Shown in pieces: positions 1 through 5,939 of a stretch of DNA of 6,331 bases. Location of the stretch: positions 1 to 6,331 of the forward strand of contig JAJXZM010000235.1 in NCBI GenBank assembly GCA_021780055.1, given 5' to 3'. The DNA is from Acidobacteriota bacterium (lineage in GTDB: Bacteria; Acidobacteriota; Terriglobia; UBA7540). A model generated the notes under the pieces. It searched no databases, was not told the origin of the DNA, and worked only from the letters and a program-made list of their open reading frames with translations. Numbering within the stretch: position 1 is the first letter of the stretch; each line of letters opens with the position of its first letter. The position numbers and the translations under genes were made by a program.

Positions 1-422
1 TGCTGCGGCTGCGGGCGGAGTCGGGACCGGCCATTGGCTGTAACCTCGATCCCAGCCACATGTTCTGGCAAGGCGTCGATCCCTGCGCGGCCGCTCGCAA
101 GCTGGGCGAGGCCGTCTTTTACGTCCACGCCAAAGACACACGGATGTACGACGTCAACTACAAGGTGAACGGAGTACTCGACACCAAGCCTTACACTGAC
201 GAGAAAAACCGCTCCTGGCTCTTCCGAACCGTCGGCTACGGCCATGGGCGTGACTTCTGGGGCGACTTCGTTTCCACACTCCAGATGATCGGCTACGACG
301 ATGTGCTCTCCATCGAGCATGAAGACAGCCTCATGTCCGTGGAAGAAGGTCTGACCAAAGCCGCCGCCTTCCTGAACGAAATTGTCATCAAGGAAAAACT
401 CGCCGGAATGTGGTGGGCATGA
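1..422 (+). CDS. Sugar phosphate isomerase/epimerase-like TIM-barrel protein (5' truncated by window edge)
   Basis: This is the C-terminal 139 residues of a xylose-isomerase-like TIM-barrel protein (AP endonuclease 2 superfamily). The reading frame is open from base 3, and the true start lies left of the window, so the Met at base 60 is internal. Visible family motifs, numbered from the first window codon, are NLDPSHMFWQG (14-24, with D16 and H19), VHAKD (41-45, with H42 and D45) and SIEHED (103-108, with E105). In this superfamily such Asp, His and Glu residues at barrel strand ends bind a divalent metal. Members act in the cytoplasm as isomerases, epimerases or dehydratases on sugars, keto-sugars and inositols. 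The family is usually 270-330 residues, so roughly half is missing. The next gene, an oxidoreductase, starts 46 bases downstream on the same strand; such pairs commonly act on one sugar. The family call is secure, but the exact substrate cannot be read. Confidence 0.88.
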   Translation, partial: LRLRAESGPAIGCNLDPSHMFWQGVDPCAAARKLGEAVFYVHAKDTRMYDVNYKVNGVLDTKPYTDEKNRSWLFRTVGYGHGRDFWGDFVSTLQMIGYDDVLSIEHEDSLMSVEEGLTKAAAFLNEIVIKEKLAGMWWA

Positions 423-468
423 CACGCAATACTCGCCATAAATCGAAAACGACCGAGGAGGAATCGAC

Positions 469-1626
469 ATGCCAGACATCAACATTGCACTGATTGGGCA
501 CCAGTTCATGGGGAAGGCGCACTCGAACGCCTACCGGCAGGTGCGAAGGTTCTTTCCGGGAAAGCTGGTTCCGCGCATGAAGGTGATTTGCGGCAAGGCT
601 CCTGAAAAGGAACTGGCGGCGACGGCGCGCCAGTTCGGCTGGGAGGAGTTCGATGACAAGTGGGAAAGAGTTGTCGCGCGCAAGGACATTCAGGTAGTCG
701 ACGTCTCGACACCGAGTTTCCTGCACCATCCCATGGTGATTGCCGCAGCCAAGGCGGGAAAGCACATCATCTGTGAGAAACCACTGGCGAATTCGGTGCG
801 CGAAGCCAGGGAGATGCTGCGCGCCGTCGAGAAGGCCGGCGTCCTGCACTACGTGAATTTCAACTACCGGCGAGTGCCCGCGGTCGCCTTTGCCAAGAAA
901 CTGATAGAGGGTGGGCGTATCGGCAAGGTCTACCATTACCATGGAGCCTACCTGCAGGACTGGATCATGGACCCCAATTTCCCGCTGGTCTGGCGGCTCG
1001 AGAAGAAGTTTGCGGGCAGCGGCGCGCTGGGCGACATCGGCGCCCACGCGACTGACCTGGCAACTTACCTGAACGGCGATATTTCCGAGGTAACAGGGCA
1101 GATGACAACGTTCATCACGAGTCGTCCACTGGCTGGTGTTGGCTCTGGTTCCTGGGGAGCGAAGGGGAGCAAGGGAAAAGGGAAGGTCACCGTGGATGAC
1201 GAGACAAACTTCCTGGCGCGCTTCAAGAACGGTAGCGCAGGCGTGTTTGAGTCATCCAGGTTCGGCGGTGGCCGCAGGAATTACAATACCTTCCAGGTTT
1301 ACGGCAGCAAGGGGAGCTTGGCGTTCAATATGGAACGGATGAACGAGTTGGAGTTTTATGACCGCACAGAGGACCAGTCGGTGCAGGGATTCAAGACCAT
1401 TCTCGTAACGGAGGCCACTCATCCTTATGTGGGGGCGTGGTGGCCTCCCGGGCACATCATTGGCTACGAACACACGTTCGCGCACGCAGTCCACGATTTC
1501 CTGACCTGCCTTGAGAAAGGCCGGATGCCGAAACCCAACTTCCGTGACGGCGTGAAGAACCATCTGATGTTAGATGCAGTCGAGCGGTCGGCCCGGATCG
1601 GGCGGTGGCAGAAGATCAAAGTCTGA
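469..1626 (+). CDS. Gfo/Idh/MocA family NAD(P)-dependent oxidoreductase
   Basis: A complete 385-residue protein of normal family length. The N-terminal Rossmann fold (about 1-125) opens with the dinucleotide-binding loop GHQFMGKAHSNAY (10-22), where His and Gln occupy positions often held by other residues. The family signature ICEKPLA (101-107) carries the active-site Lys104. The C-terminal alpha/beta domain contains SGALGDIGAHATDL (184-197), giving D189 and H193, which with K104 form the usual proton-relay triad. Further subfamily marks are YLQDWIMDPNFPLVWRL (161-177) and DDETNFLARF (243-252). Members oxidise or reduce a sugar, sugar alcohol, inositol or keto-glycoside hydroxyl in the cytoplasm. 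ATG 469 is fixed by GAGGAGG at 455-461 with a 7-base spacer and by an in-frame TAA at 439-441. It follows the TIM-barrel gene by 46 bases and precedes xylB by 90, so it is probably co-transcribed. Its substrate is unknown; a Gly/Lys-rich loop occupies residues 223-240. Confidence 0.93.
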   Translation: MPDINIALIGHQFMGKAHSNAYRQVRRFFPGKLVPRMKVICGKAPEKELAATARQFGWEEFDDKWERVVARKDIQVVDVSTPSFLHHPMVIAAAKAGKHIICEKPLANSVREAREMLRAVEKAGVLHYVNFNYRRVPAVAFAKKLIEGGRIGKVYHYHGAYLQDWIMDPNFPLVWRLEKKFAGSGALGDIGAHATDLATYLNGDISEVTGQMTTFITSRPLAGVGSGSWGAKGSKGKGKVTVDDETNFLARFKNGSAGVFESSRFGGGRRNYNTFQVYGSKGSLAFNMERMNELEFYDRTEDQSVQGFKTILVTEATHPYVGAWWPPGHIIGYEHTFAHAVHDFLTCLEKGRMPKPNFRDGVKNHLMLDAVERSARIGRWQKIKV

Positions 1627-1683
1627 GGAACAGGGATCAGGAAAGCACAGTCGGCGAACGGAAGGGCGACGCTTCCAGTTTAT

Positions 1684-1703
1684 GGGCCCTGCTCGCAGGG
1701 GCC
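1684..1703 (+). promoter_or_regulatory. Imperfect hairpin in the xylB leader
   Basis: Arms GGGCCCTGC (1684-1692) and GCAGGGGCC (1695-1703) pair at 8 of 9 positions around a TC centre, so the real loop would be four bases. The structure ends one base before the G-rich xylB ribosome binding site (1704-1708). No T-run follows, so it is not an intrinsic terminator. It could modulate translation or protect a processed mRNA end, but it could also be chance in GC-rich DNA. Confidence 0.35.
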
Positions 1704-1716
1704 GGGGGCGACAACT

Positions 1717-3267
1717 ATGTCCTACTTAATGGGAATCGACATTGGAACGACGGGCACGCGGGCAGTGATTGTCCGGCCGGATGGCACCGTTGTCGGCGCC
1801 GCTACCGGCGACCACCAGCCGATGCGCATGGAGAGGCCCGGCTGGGCCGAGCAGGACCCCGAAGATTGGTGGGAAGCAACAACCGTTGCCGTCCAGGGCG
1901 CTTTGGTTGAAGCGGGTCTGAACGGATCGGACATCAAAGCGGTCGGGCTTTCCGGCCAGATGCACGGCGTCGTGCTGCTGGACCGGGCGAATGCCGTGCT
2001 GCGACCGTCGCTGATCTGGTGCGACCAACGCAGCCAGCCTCAATGCGACTGGATTACGGCCCAAGTCGGCTCCGAGCGGCTGATCCAACTGGTTTCAAAT
2101 CCTGCCCTCACCGGTTTTTCGGCGCCGAAGCTGCTGTGGATTCGTGACCACGAGCCTGCCATCTATGACCGCGCCGCGCACTTCCTGCTGCCCAAGGATT
2201 TTGTCCGTTACCGCCTGACCGGCGAATTTGCCACTGATGTTTCCGACGCATCCGGAACGCTGCTGTTTGATGTCTCAAACCGCCGCTGGTCGCAAGAGAT
2301 ACTTGCGGCGCTCAATATCGATCCCTCGCTCCTCCCGCAGGCTTTTGAGTCGCCGAAAATCACCGGGACTGTCACGCGTGAGGCTGCGCTGCTCACCGGG
2401 TTGGCGGCCGAAACGCCCGTAGTAGGCGGCGCCGGAGACCAGGCCGCCAGTGCCGTCGGGAACGGCATTGTGCTGCCCGGCCTCACCTCCAGCACGCTGG
2501 GCAGTTCGGGCGTGATGTTCGCTTACACGGGTGCGCCCAAGCTTGACTCGGGGGGGCGCATCCACACCTTCTGCCACGCCGTTCCCGGCAAGTGGCATGT
2601 GATGGGTGTGACGCAGGGTGCCGGTCTTTCGCTGCGCTGGTTCCGCGACCACTTCGGCACCGCGGAAAGCTGGTACGCCGGCCAGACGGATTCCGACGTC
2701 TACGAACTTCTCATCAAAGAAGCTGCGCATATTCCTCCCGGGTCCGGCGGCCTGCTGTTTCTGCCTTATCTGATGGGCGAGCGTACGCCGCATCTCGACC
2801 CTGAGGCACGAGGAATGTGGTTTGGCCTGACAGCGTCACATACGCGAGGCCATCTGATTCGCGCCATTCTCGAAGGGGTAGCTTTCAGCCTGCGCGATTC
2901 GCTCGAAATCTTCAAGGAGCTGGAAATTCCAGTGGACCAGATTCGTGCTTCGGGCGGCGGCTCGCGCAATTTCACCTGGCGGCAGATTCAGGCTGATGTC
3001 TACGGCAAGGAACTCGTGACTCTGAAGACGTCGGAGGGCTCCGCGTTCGGCGCGGCGCTGCTGGCCGGCGCCGGCTCAAAAGTCTATTCGTCGGTGGAGG
3101 AATCGGCGCGCGAGGCCATCCAGGTGAGCGAATGCCTCTATCCTCGCGCCACCAACAGCGCCATTTACGACCGCCAATACGACGTCTACCGCGACCTTTA
3201 TCCGGCTGTGCGTGACCTGGCTCACCGGCTTTCGGCACTTTCTGTTGAGTCCGCTCCGGGGCATTAA
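1717..3267 (+). CDS. xylB: Xylulokinase (FGGY carbohydrate kinase family)
   Basis: A complete 516-residue protein, close to the roughly 480-520 residues normal for the family. It should phosphorylate D-xylulose with ATP to D-xylulose 5-phosphate, the entry point to the pentose phosphate pathway, in the cytoplasm. Domain I begins with the phosphate-binding segment GIDIGTTGTRA (6-16), with D8. The xylulokinase-typical GLSGQMHG (77-84) carries M82 and H83, the substrate-side pair also seen in E. coli XylB. WCDQR follows at 101-105. GGAGDQAASAVGNG (237-250) supplies D241, equivalent to the catalytic base Asp233 of E. coli. Domain II has LPYLMGERTPHLDP (349-362), the second FGGY signature region around ASGGGSRNFTWRQIQADVYG (411-430), and SEGSAFGAALLAG (439-451). 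ATG 1717 sits 8 bases after a GGGGG stretch; an in-frame ATG at 1729 is a possible alternative losing four residues. No xylose isomerase is adjacent, so a related ketose substrate is possible. Confidence 0.94.
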   Translation: MSYLMGIDIGTTGTRAVIVRPDGTVVGAATGDHQPMRMERPGWAEQDPEDWWEATTVAVQGALVEAGLNGSDIKAVGLSGQMHGVVLLDRANAVLRPSLIWCDQRSQPQCDWITAQVGSERLIQLVSNPALTGFSAPKLLWIRDHEPAIYDRAAHFLLPKDFVRYRLTGEFATDVSDASGTLLFDVSNRRWSQEILAALNIDPSLLPQAFESPKITGTVTREAALLTGLAAETPVVGGAGDQAASAVGNGIVLPGLTSSTLGSSGVMFAYTGAPKLDSGGRIHTFCHAVPGKWHVMGVTQGAGLSLRWFRDHFGTAESWYAGQTDSDVYELLIKEAAHIPPGSGGLLFLPYLMGERTPHLDPEARGMWFGLTASHTRGHLIRAILEGVAFSLRDSLEIFKELEIPVDQIRASGGGSRNFTWRQIQADVYGKELVTLKTSEGSAFGAALLAGAGSKVYSSVEESAREAIQVSECLYPRATNSAIYDRQYDVYRDLYPAVRDLAHRLSALSVESAPGH

Positions 3268-3324
3268 GCGGCGATCGATCTCAAGATTTCGAATGGTTGG
3301 TTATCCTCTTACCAAAGGATTCAT

Positions 3325-4782
3325 ATGAAACGACTACGCCAGGGAATAACAATGCTGTTTTGCATGGTTCTGCTTTTGGCACTTGGTCTTTATTTTCCGG
3401 TCAGGAAATCGCAACCTTCCCGGATTGTTCGCGCAATGCTCCTCCCCTTTTCCGCGAGGTCTCTCATGGCATCAACCACACCATCGTTTGAGGCGAAACT
3501 TGAATCCACCGAGTACAAGGGTTGGAAGGCCTACCGCCTGACGAACGGCATCATCACACTTTACGTGACGCCGGAAATCGGAGGTCGCGCTATCCAGTTG
3601 GAATTGGGCGACCAGAGCTACTTCTTTGTAAACAAGCAGTTTGAGGGAAAGGTTTTGCCAGAAAGCCAGAACAATCTGAAGGCAGGATGGGCCAACTACG
3701 GCGGAGACAAAGTGTGGCCGGCACCGGAAGGCTGGATGAATGACAACGAGTGGCCCAGCATCCCCTACTACATTCTCGACGGCAGCCCCTTTAAATCCGA
3801 GGTGGTAAAAAACACTCCCGAGGAAGTAGCAGTGCGCGTAACCAGCCCGCCCGATCCGCGAACGGGCGTCCAGTTCATCCGCACTTATCATGTTTATGCA
3901 GGAACAACGCGCGTGCAGGTGGACCAGGTGATGCGTAACATCAGTCAGCGGCGGATTCGCTGGGGCATCTGGCACCTGATCCAGAATGACGCCGCAGATG
4001 CCAATGATCCCTCCAAGCCCAATCCTGAGCTTTACGTTTATATTCCCTTAAACCCCCACAGCATGTTTCCCGCGGGCTATTACCATCCTTACGGGGACGC
4101 GCGCAATCCCAGCTACCAGACGATCGATGACGGCCATATGCTGCGCATCCATTACGAGTACCGCGTGGGCAAGGTAGCGGCAGATTCCGCCGCCGGCTGG
4201 TACGCAGTGGTCAATGGGCAGAAAGACGCTTGCTTGGTCGAATCGTTCAAATATTTCCCTGACCAGAAGTATCCGGATAACGCTTCAGTCGAGTCGTGGA
4301 ACGACGGCCCCGGACACATCTCCCGCGGACCGTTCTTTCAGACCCTCCCTGACGATCCCAAGCAGACTCCCTATTTCCTGGAGACGGAAGTGATCAGCCC
4401 TTACGCCACGCTCGATCCCGGCCAGGAATATGAGTTCACGGTGCACTGGGCACCCACGAGGTTGCCGAACCCGATTGTGAAGGCGGTTTGGGTCGGCGCC
4501 ATCAGCAAGCCACTCTCCGCAGAAGTCTCCGGCAACCAAGTGACTTTGAAGGGAGTGTTCGGAGTGTTTGTTCCGGGCACGGCGCAGGCGGTTTTCTACA
4601 GCGACATGGGCGAGGAACTCGGTCGGCAAACTCTCGAGGCCGTCGATCCCCGTGAGGTCGTTCGGCTGGATAAGACGGTGCCGCTTCCAGCCGGGGCCTT
4701 CCGTGTCAGCGTTCGGGTGGTCGATGCGGAGGGACAGAATCGCGGCTTTCTCGGAAACGTGATTCTCAAGAAAGGTTTCTAA
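3325..4782 (+). CDS. DUF4380-type, galactose-mutarotase-like protein with N-terminal signal or anchor
   Basis: A 485-residue protein. A basic n-region (MKRLRQG) precedes a hydrophobic stretch at about 9-24, which suggests export or an inner-membrane signal anchor; no lipobox or clear cleavage site is visible. The main domain (about 55-375) is beta-rich and shows segments I associate with DUF4380: NGIITLYVTPEIGGRAI (74-90), NYGGDKVWPAPEGW (124-137), WHLIQNDA (216-223), VESWNDGPGH (322-331) and ETEVISPYATLDPGQ (353-367). This family has the galactose mutarotase-like, carbohydrate-binding fold, but its reaction is not established. A separate beta-rich C-terminal region (about 380-485) resembles an Ig-like or beta-sandwich module. 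ATG 3325 follows AAAGGA (3314-3319) with a 5-base spacer. An in-frame ATG at 3466 (Met48) also has a well-placed GAGGT and would give a cytosolic form. The gene lies 57 bases after xylB, so it is probably in the same operon and handles an oligosaccharide or glycoside. The family call rests on remembered motifs. Confidence 0.75.
   Translation: MKRLRQGITMLFCMVLLLALGLYFPVRKSQPSRIVRAMLLPFSARSLMASTTPSFEAKLESTEYKGWKAYRLTNGIITLYVTPEIGGRAIQLELGDQSYFFVNKQFEGKVLPESQNNLKAGWANYGGDKVWPAPEGWMNDNEWPSIPYYILDGSPFKSEVVKNTPEEVAVRVTSPPDPRTGVQFIRTYHVYAGTTRVQVDQVMRNISQRRIRWGIWHLIQNDAADANDPSKPNPELYVYIPLNPHSMFPAGYYHPYGDARNPSYQTIDDGHMLRIHYEYRVGKVAADSAAGWYAVVNGQKDACLVESFKYFPDQKYPDNASVESWNDGPGHISRGPFFQTLPDDPKQTPYFLETEVISPYATLDPGQEYEFTVHWAPTRLPNPIVKAVWVGAISKPLSAEVSGNQVTLKGVFGVFVPGTAQAVFYSDMGEELGRQTLEAVDPREVVRLDKTVPLPAGAFRVSVRVVDAEGQNRGFLGNVILKKGF
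3456..3468 (+). promoter_or_regulatory. Alternative ribosome binding site and ATG inside the DUF4380-type gene
   Basis: GAGGT (3456-3460) lies 5 bases before an in-frame ATG (3466-3468, Met48). Starting here would remove the whole N-terminal hydrophobic segment and leave the mutarotase-like domain intact, making a 438-residue cytosolic protein. The spacing is good, but the upstream ATG at 3325 also has a good site, so the choice cannot be settled from sequence alone. Confidence 0.35.
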
Positions 4783-4793
4783 TTCATTCCTGC
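4783..4793. other. 11-base convergent gap without a visible terminator
   Basis: The TAA of the DUF4380-type gene (4780-4782) and the TGA of the ribokinase (complement of 4794-4796) face each other across 11 bases. I see no stable stem followed by a T-run on either strand here. Transcripts therefore probably overlap into the opposing coding region, or end in a Rho-dependent way. Confidence 0.6.
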
Positions 4794-5744
4794 TCAGCCC
4801 TTCTGGGCCGGACCCGCTGCTGCAGCAAAGGCTTCAACTTCTTCACGCGTCGGCAGCGATGGCAGTGCACCCAGCCTAGTAACAGCCAGTGCCCCAGCCA
4901 GGTTTGCGTAGCGTATGGCATCATGAATCTCTTCACCTGCGGCGAGCTTTACGGTCAGGGCCGCCGTGAACGCATCGCCCGCTGCGGTTGGATCGACCGC
5001 CTTGATTTTAGAGGCGGGGAAATGGGTTGCTCGCTCGGTAGTGACCAGCATGGAGCCGTCGCTGCCCATTTTCACCACCACCGTTTCAGCCCCCATATCC
5101 AATAGTTTCCGGGCGGCTACTTCAACGGATTCCCGTCCACTGACGGTCTGATTGCTCAGCGCCTCGAGTTCCGTCTCATTCGGCGAAACAATGTCGGAAA
5201 GCTTCAGAATCTCCCTTGAACATTGGCGCGGAGGGCCCGCATCCAGAACTGTCAGTTTGCCGGCTTTGCGCCCCGCCCGCAGGACTGCTTCCACCGTCTC
5301 CATGGAAATTTCGAGCACAGTTAGAACGGCATCGGCTTCAGCAATGGCCGCCTGCGCGCGCTCGATATCTACCGGCGTAAGTGTGCGGTTGGCTCCGGGA
5401 TCAACCACGATTGAATTGTTTCCGCTGGGATAAATGCTGATAAACGCACATCCCGATGAGCGCTCCGCTTCGCGCCGCACCCATTGCGTATCAATACCGC
5501 TGGCCTCAAGATGGCCGACCAGAAAATCACCGATGATATCTTTCCCCACGGCGCCGATGAATGTCACTTGCGCCCCCAGGCGCTTGACGGCAACCGCCTG
5601 GTTCGCCCCTTTGCCCCCCGGAAAGAATTTCAGGTTCGCTGCCAGAATATTCTCTCCCTCGCGGGGAGGCCGGTCGGCATTCACAACCACGTCAAAATTA
5701 CTGCTGCCCACCACAACCACACGGACATCTTCAACCGGTTTCAA
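4794..5744 (-). CDS. rbsK: Ribokinase (PfkB carbohydrate kinase family)
   Basis: A complete 316-residue protein, near the usual 300-315 of ribokinases. It should phosphorylate D-ribose with ATP to D-ribose 5-phosphate in the cytoplasm, feeding the pentose phosphate pathway and PRPP synthesis. It aligns with E. coli RbsK from memory along its length. VVGSSNFD (11-18) holds the ribose-contacting N16 and D18. FPGGKGANQAVAVKRLGA (41-58) is the first PfkB signature. E145 in LTVLEIS matches the ribose-binding Glu. SPNETELEAL (187-196) is the NxxE metal/phosphate motif. AVDPTAAGDAFTAAL (249-263) is the second PfkB signature, with anion hole AAGD and catalytic base D257. The start codon is TTG (complement of 5742-5744), supported by GGGAGG five bases upstream; no in-frame ATG lies between it and an upstream stop, and the first internal Met is residue 148. 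It converges on the operon to its left. The ribose specificity is likely but not proven against other pentoses. Confidence 0.93.
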   Translation of the reverse strand: MKPVEDVRVVVVGSSNFDVVVNADRPPREGENILAANLKFFPGGKGANQAVAVKRLGAQVTFIGAVGKDIIGDFLVGHLEASGIDTQWVRREAERSSGCAFISIYPSGNNSIVVDPGANRTLTPVDIERAQAAIAEADAVLTVLEISMETVEAVLRAGRKAGKLTVLDAGPPRQCSREILKLSDIVSPNETELEALSNQTVSGRESVEVAARKLLDMGAETVVVKMGSDGSMLVTTERATHFPASKIKAVDPTAAGDAFTAALTVKLAAGEEIHDAIRYANLAGALAVTRLGALPSLPTREEVEAFAAAAGPAQKG

Positions 5745-5749
5745 AATGG

Positions 5750-5755
5750 CCTCCC
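5750..5755 (-). promoter_or_regulatory. Strong Shine-Dalgarno that fixes the TTG start of rbsK
   Basis: Read on the minus strand this is GGGAGG, five bases before the TTG at 5744-5742. Codons upstream in the same frame contain no ATG, GTG or TTG before a TGA at 5798-5796, so this site decides the start. Confidence 0.75.
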
Positions 5756-5772
5756 AATGCTGCGCCTCACAA

Positions 5773-5799
5773 CTTATACCGAGTCTGCGCCCGGATCAA
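5773..5799 (-). promoter_or_regulatory. Possible sigma-70-like promoter for rbsK
   Basis: On the minus strand, TTGATC (5799-5794) and TATAAG (5778-5773) resemble -35 and -10 boxes. The 15-base spacer is shorter than the ideal 17, so this is weak. The -10 lies about 18 bases before the Shine-Dalgarno of rbsK, which is a reasonable leader length. Non-E. coli consensus differences may matter. Confidence 0.3.
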
Positions 5800-5875
5800 T
5801 CACTGCGTCAGCTATAGGTCATCTGCGTTCCGAATGTGGAAATCGCGCCATCGTTTGCCGCACGGCCGCCCACCG

Positions 5876-5905
5876 TTTACACCCGGAGCCTTTTCGGCGT
5901 ATCCT
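5876..5905 (+). promoter_or_regulatory. Probable sigma-70-like promoter for the ACT-domain gene
   Basis: TTTACA (5876-5881, five of six matches to TTGACA) and TATCCT (5900-5905, four of six to TATAAT) are separated by 18 bases. Transcription would begin near 5911-5913, giving a leader of about 28 bases that contains the ribosome binding site. This is the best promoter-like pair I see in the 195-base divergent region 5745-5939. Confidence 0.4.
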
Positions 5906-5911
5906 CAGCAA

Positions 5912-5922
5912 ATCGTGACGAT
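5912..5922. promoter_or_regulatory. Perfect 5+1+5 palindrome at the predicted transcription start (candidate operator)
   Basis: ATCGT-G-ACGAT is a perfect hyphenated palindrome, placed 6 bases after the putative -10 box and 4 bases before the Shine-Dalgarno of the ACT gene. A one-base loop makes an RNA hairpin unlikely, so it fits a DNA-binding site better. It is short enough to be chance. Confidence 0.25.
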
Positions 5923-5939
5923 GTGGAAAGGAATCACCT

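Noticed and set aside
388..1047. Minus-strand open frame of 219 codons opposite the oxidoreductase
   Set aside because: It lies almost wholly antisense to a clear Gfo/Idh/MocA gene, shows no family motif, and is typical of antisense frames in GC-rich coding DNA.
1605..1910. Plus-strand frame of 101 codons spanning the dehydrogenase-xylB junction
   Set aside because: It overlaps both genes in another frame, has a composition typical of shifted-frame translation, and has no motif.
2275..2793. Minus-strand frame of 172 codons inside xylB
   Set aside because: It is fully antisense to conserved kinase motifs, with no independent support.
3297..3315. TTGGT-9-ACCAA inverted repeat before the DUF4380-type gene
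   Set aside because: A five-pair arm with a nine-base spacer is weak and common by chance; it overlaps the edge of the ribosome binding site, but I cannot support a role.
3352..3390. Possible lipoprotein signal in the DUF4380-type N-terminus
   Set aside because: The cysteine at residue 13 is at the start of the hydrophobic stretch and is not preceded by a lipobox such as L-A-G-C.
3297..3491. Plus-strand 64-codon frame overlapping the DUF4380-type start
   Set aside because: It lacks a ribosome binding site and motif, and overlaps the better-supported gene in another frame.
4797..4808. GCCC-TTCT-GGGC stem near the end of rbsK
   Set aside because: Only four base pairs, no T-run, and inside the coding region, so it is not a credible terminator.
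5434..5918. Plus-strand open frames of 127 and 144 codons opposite the ribokinase start
   Set aside because: They overlap the strongly supported ribokinase in antisense, have no recognisable motif, and run out into the divergent promoter region.
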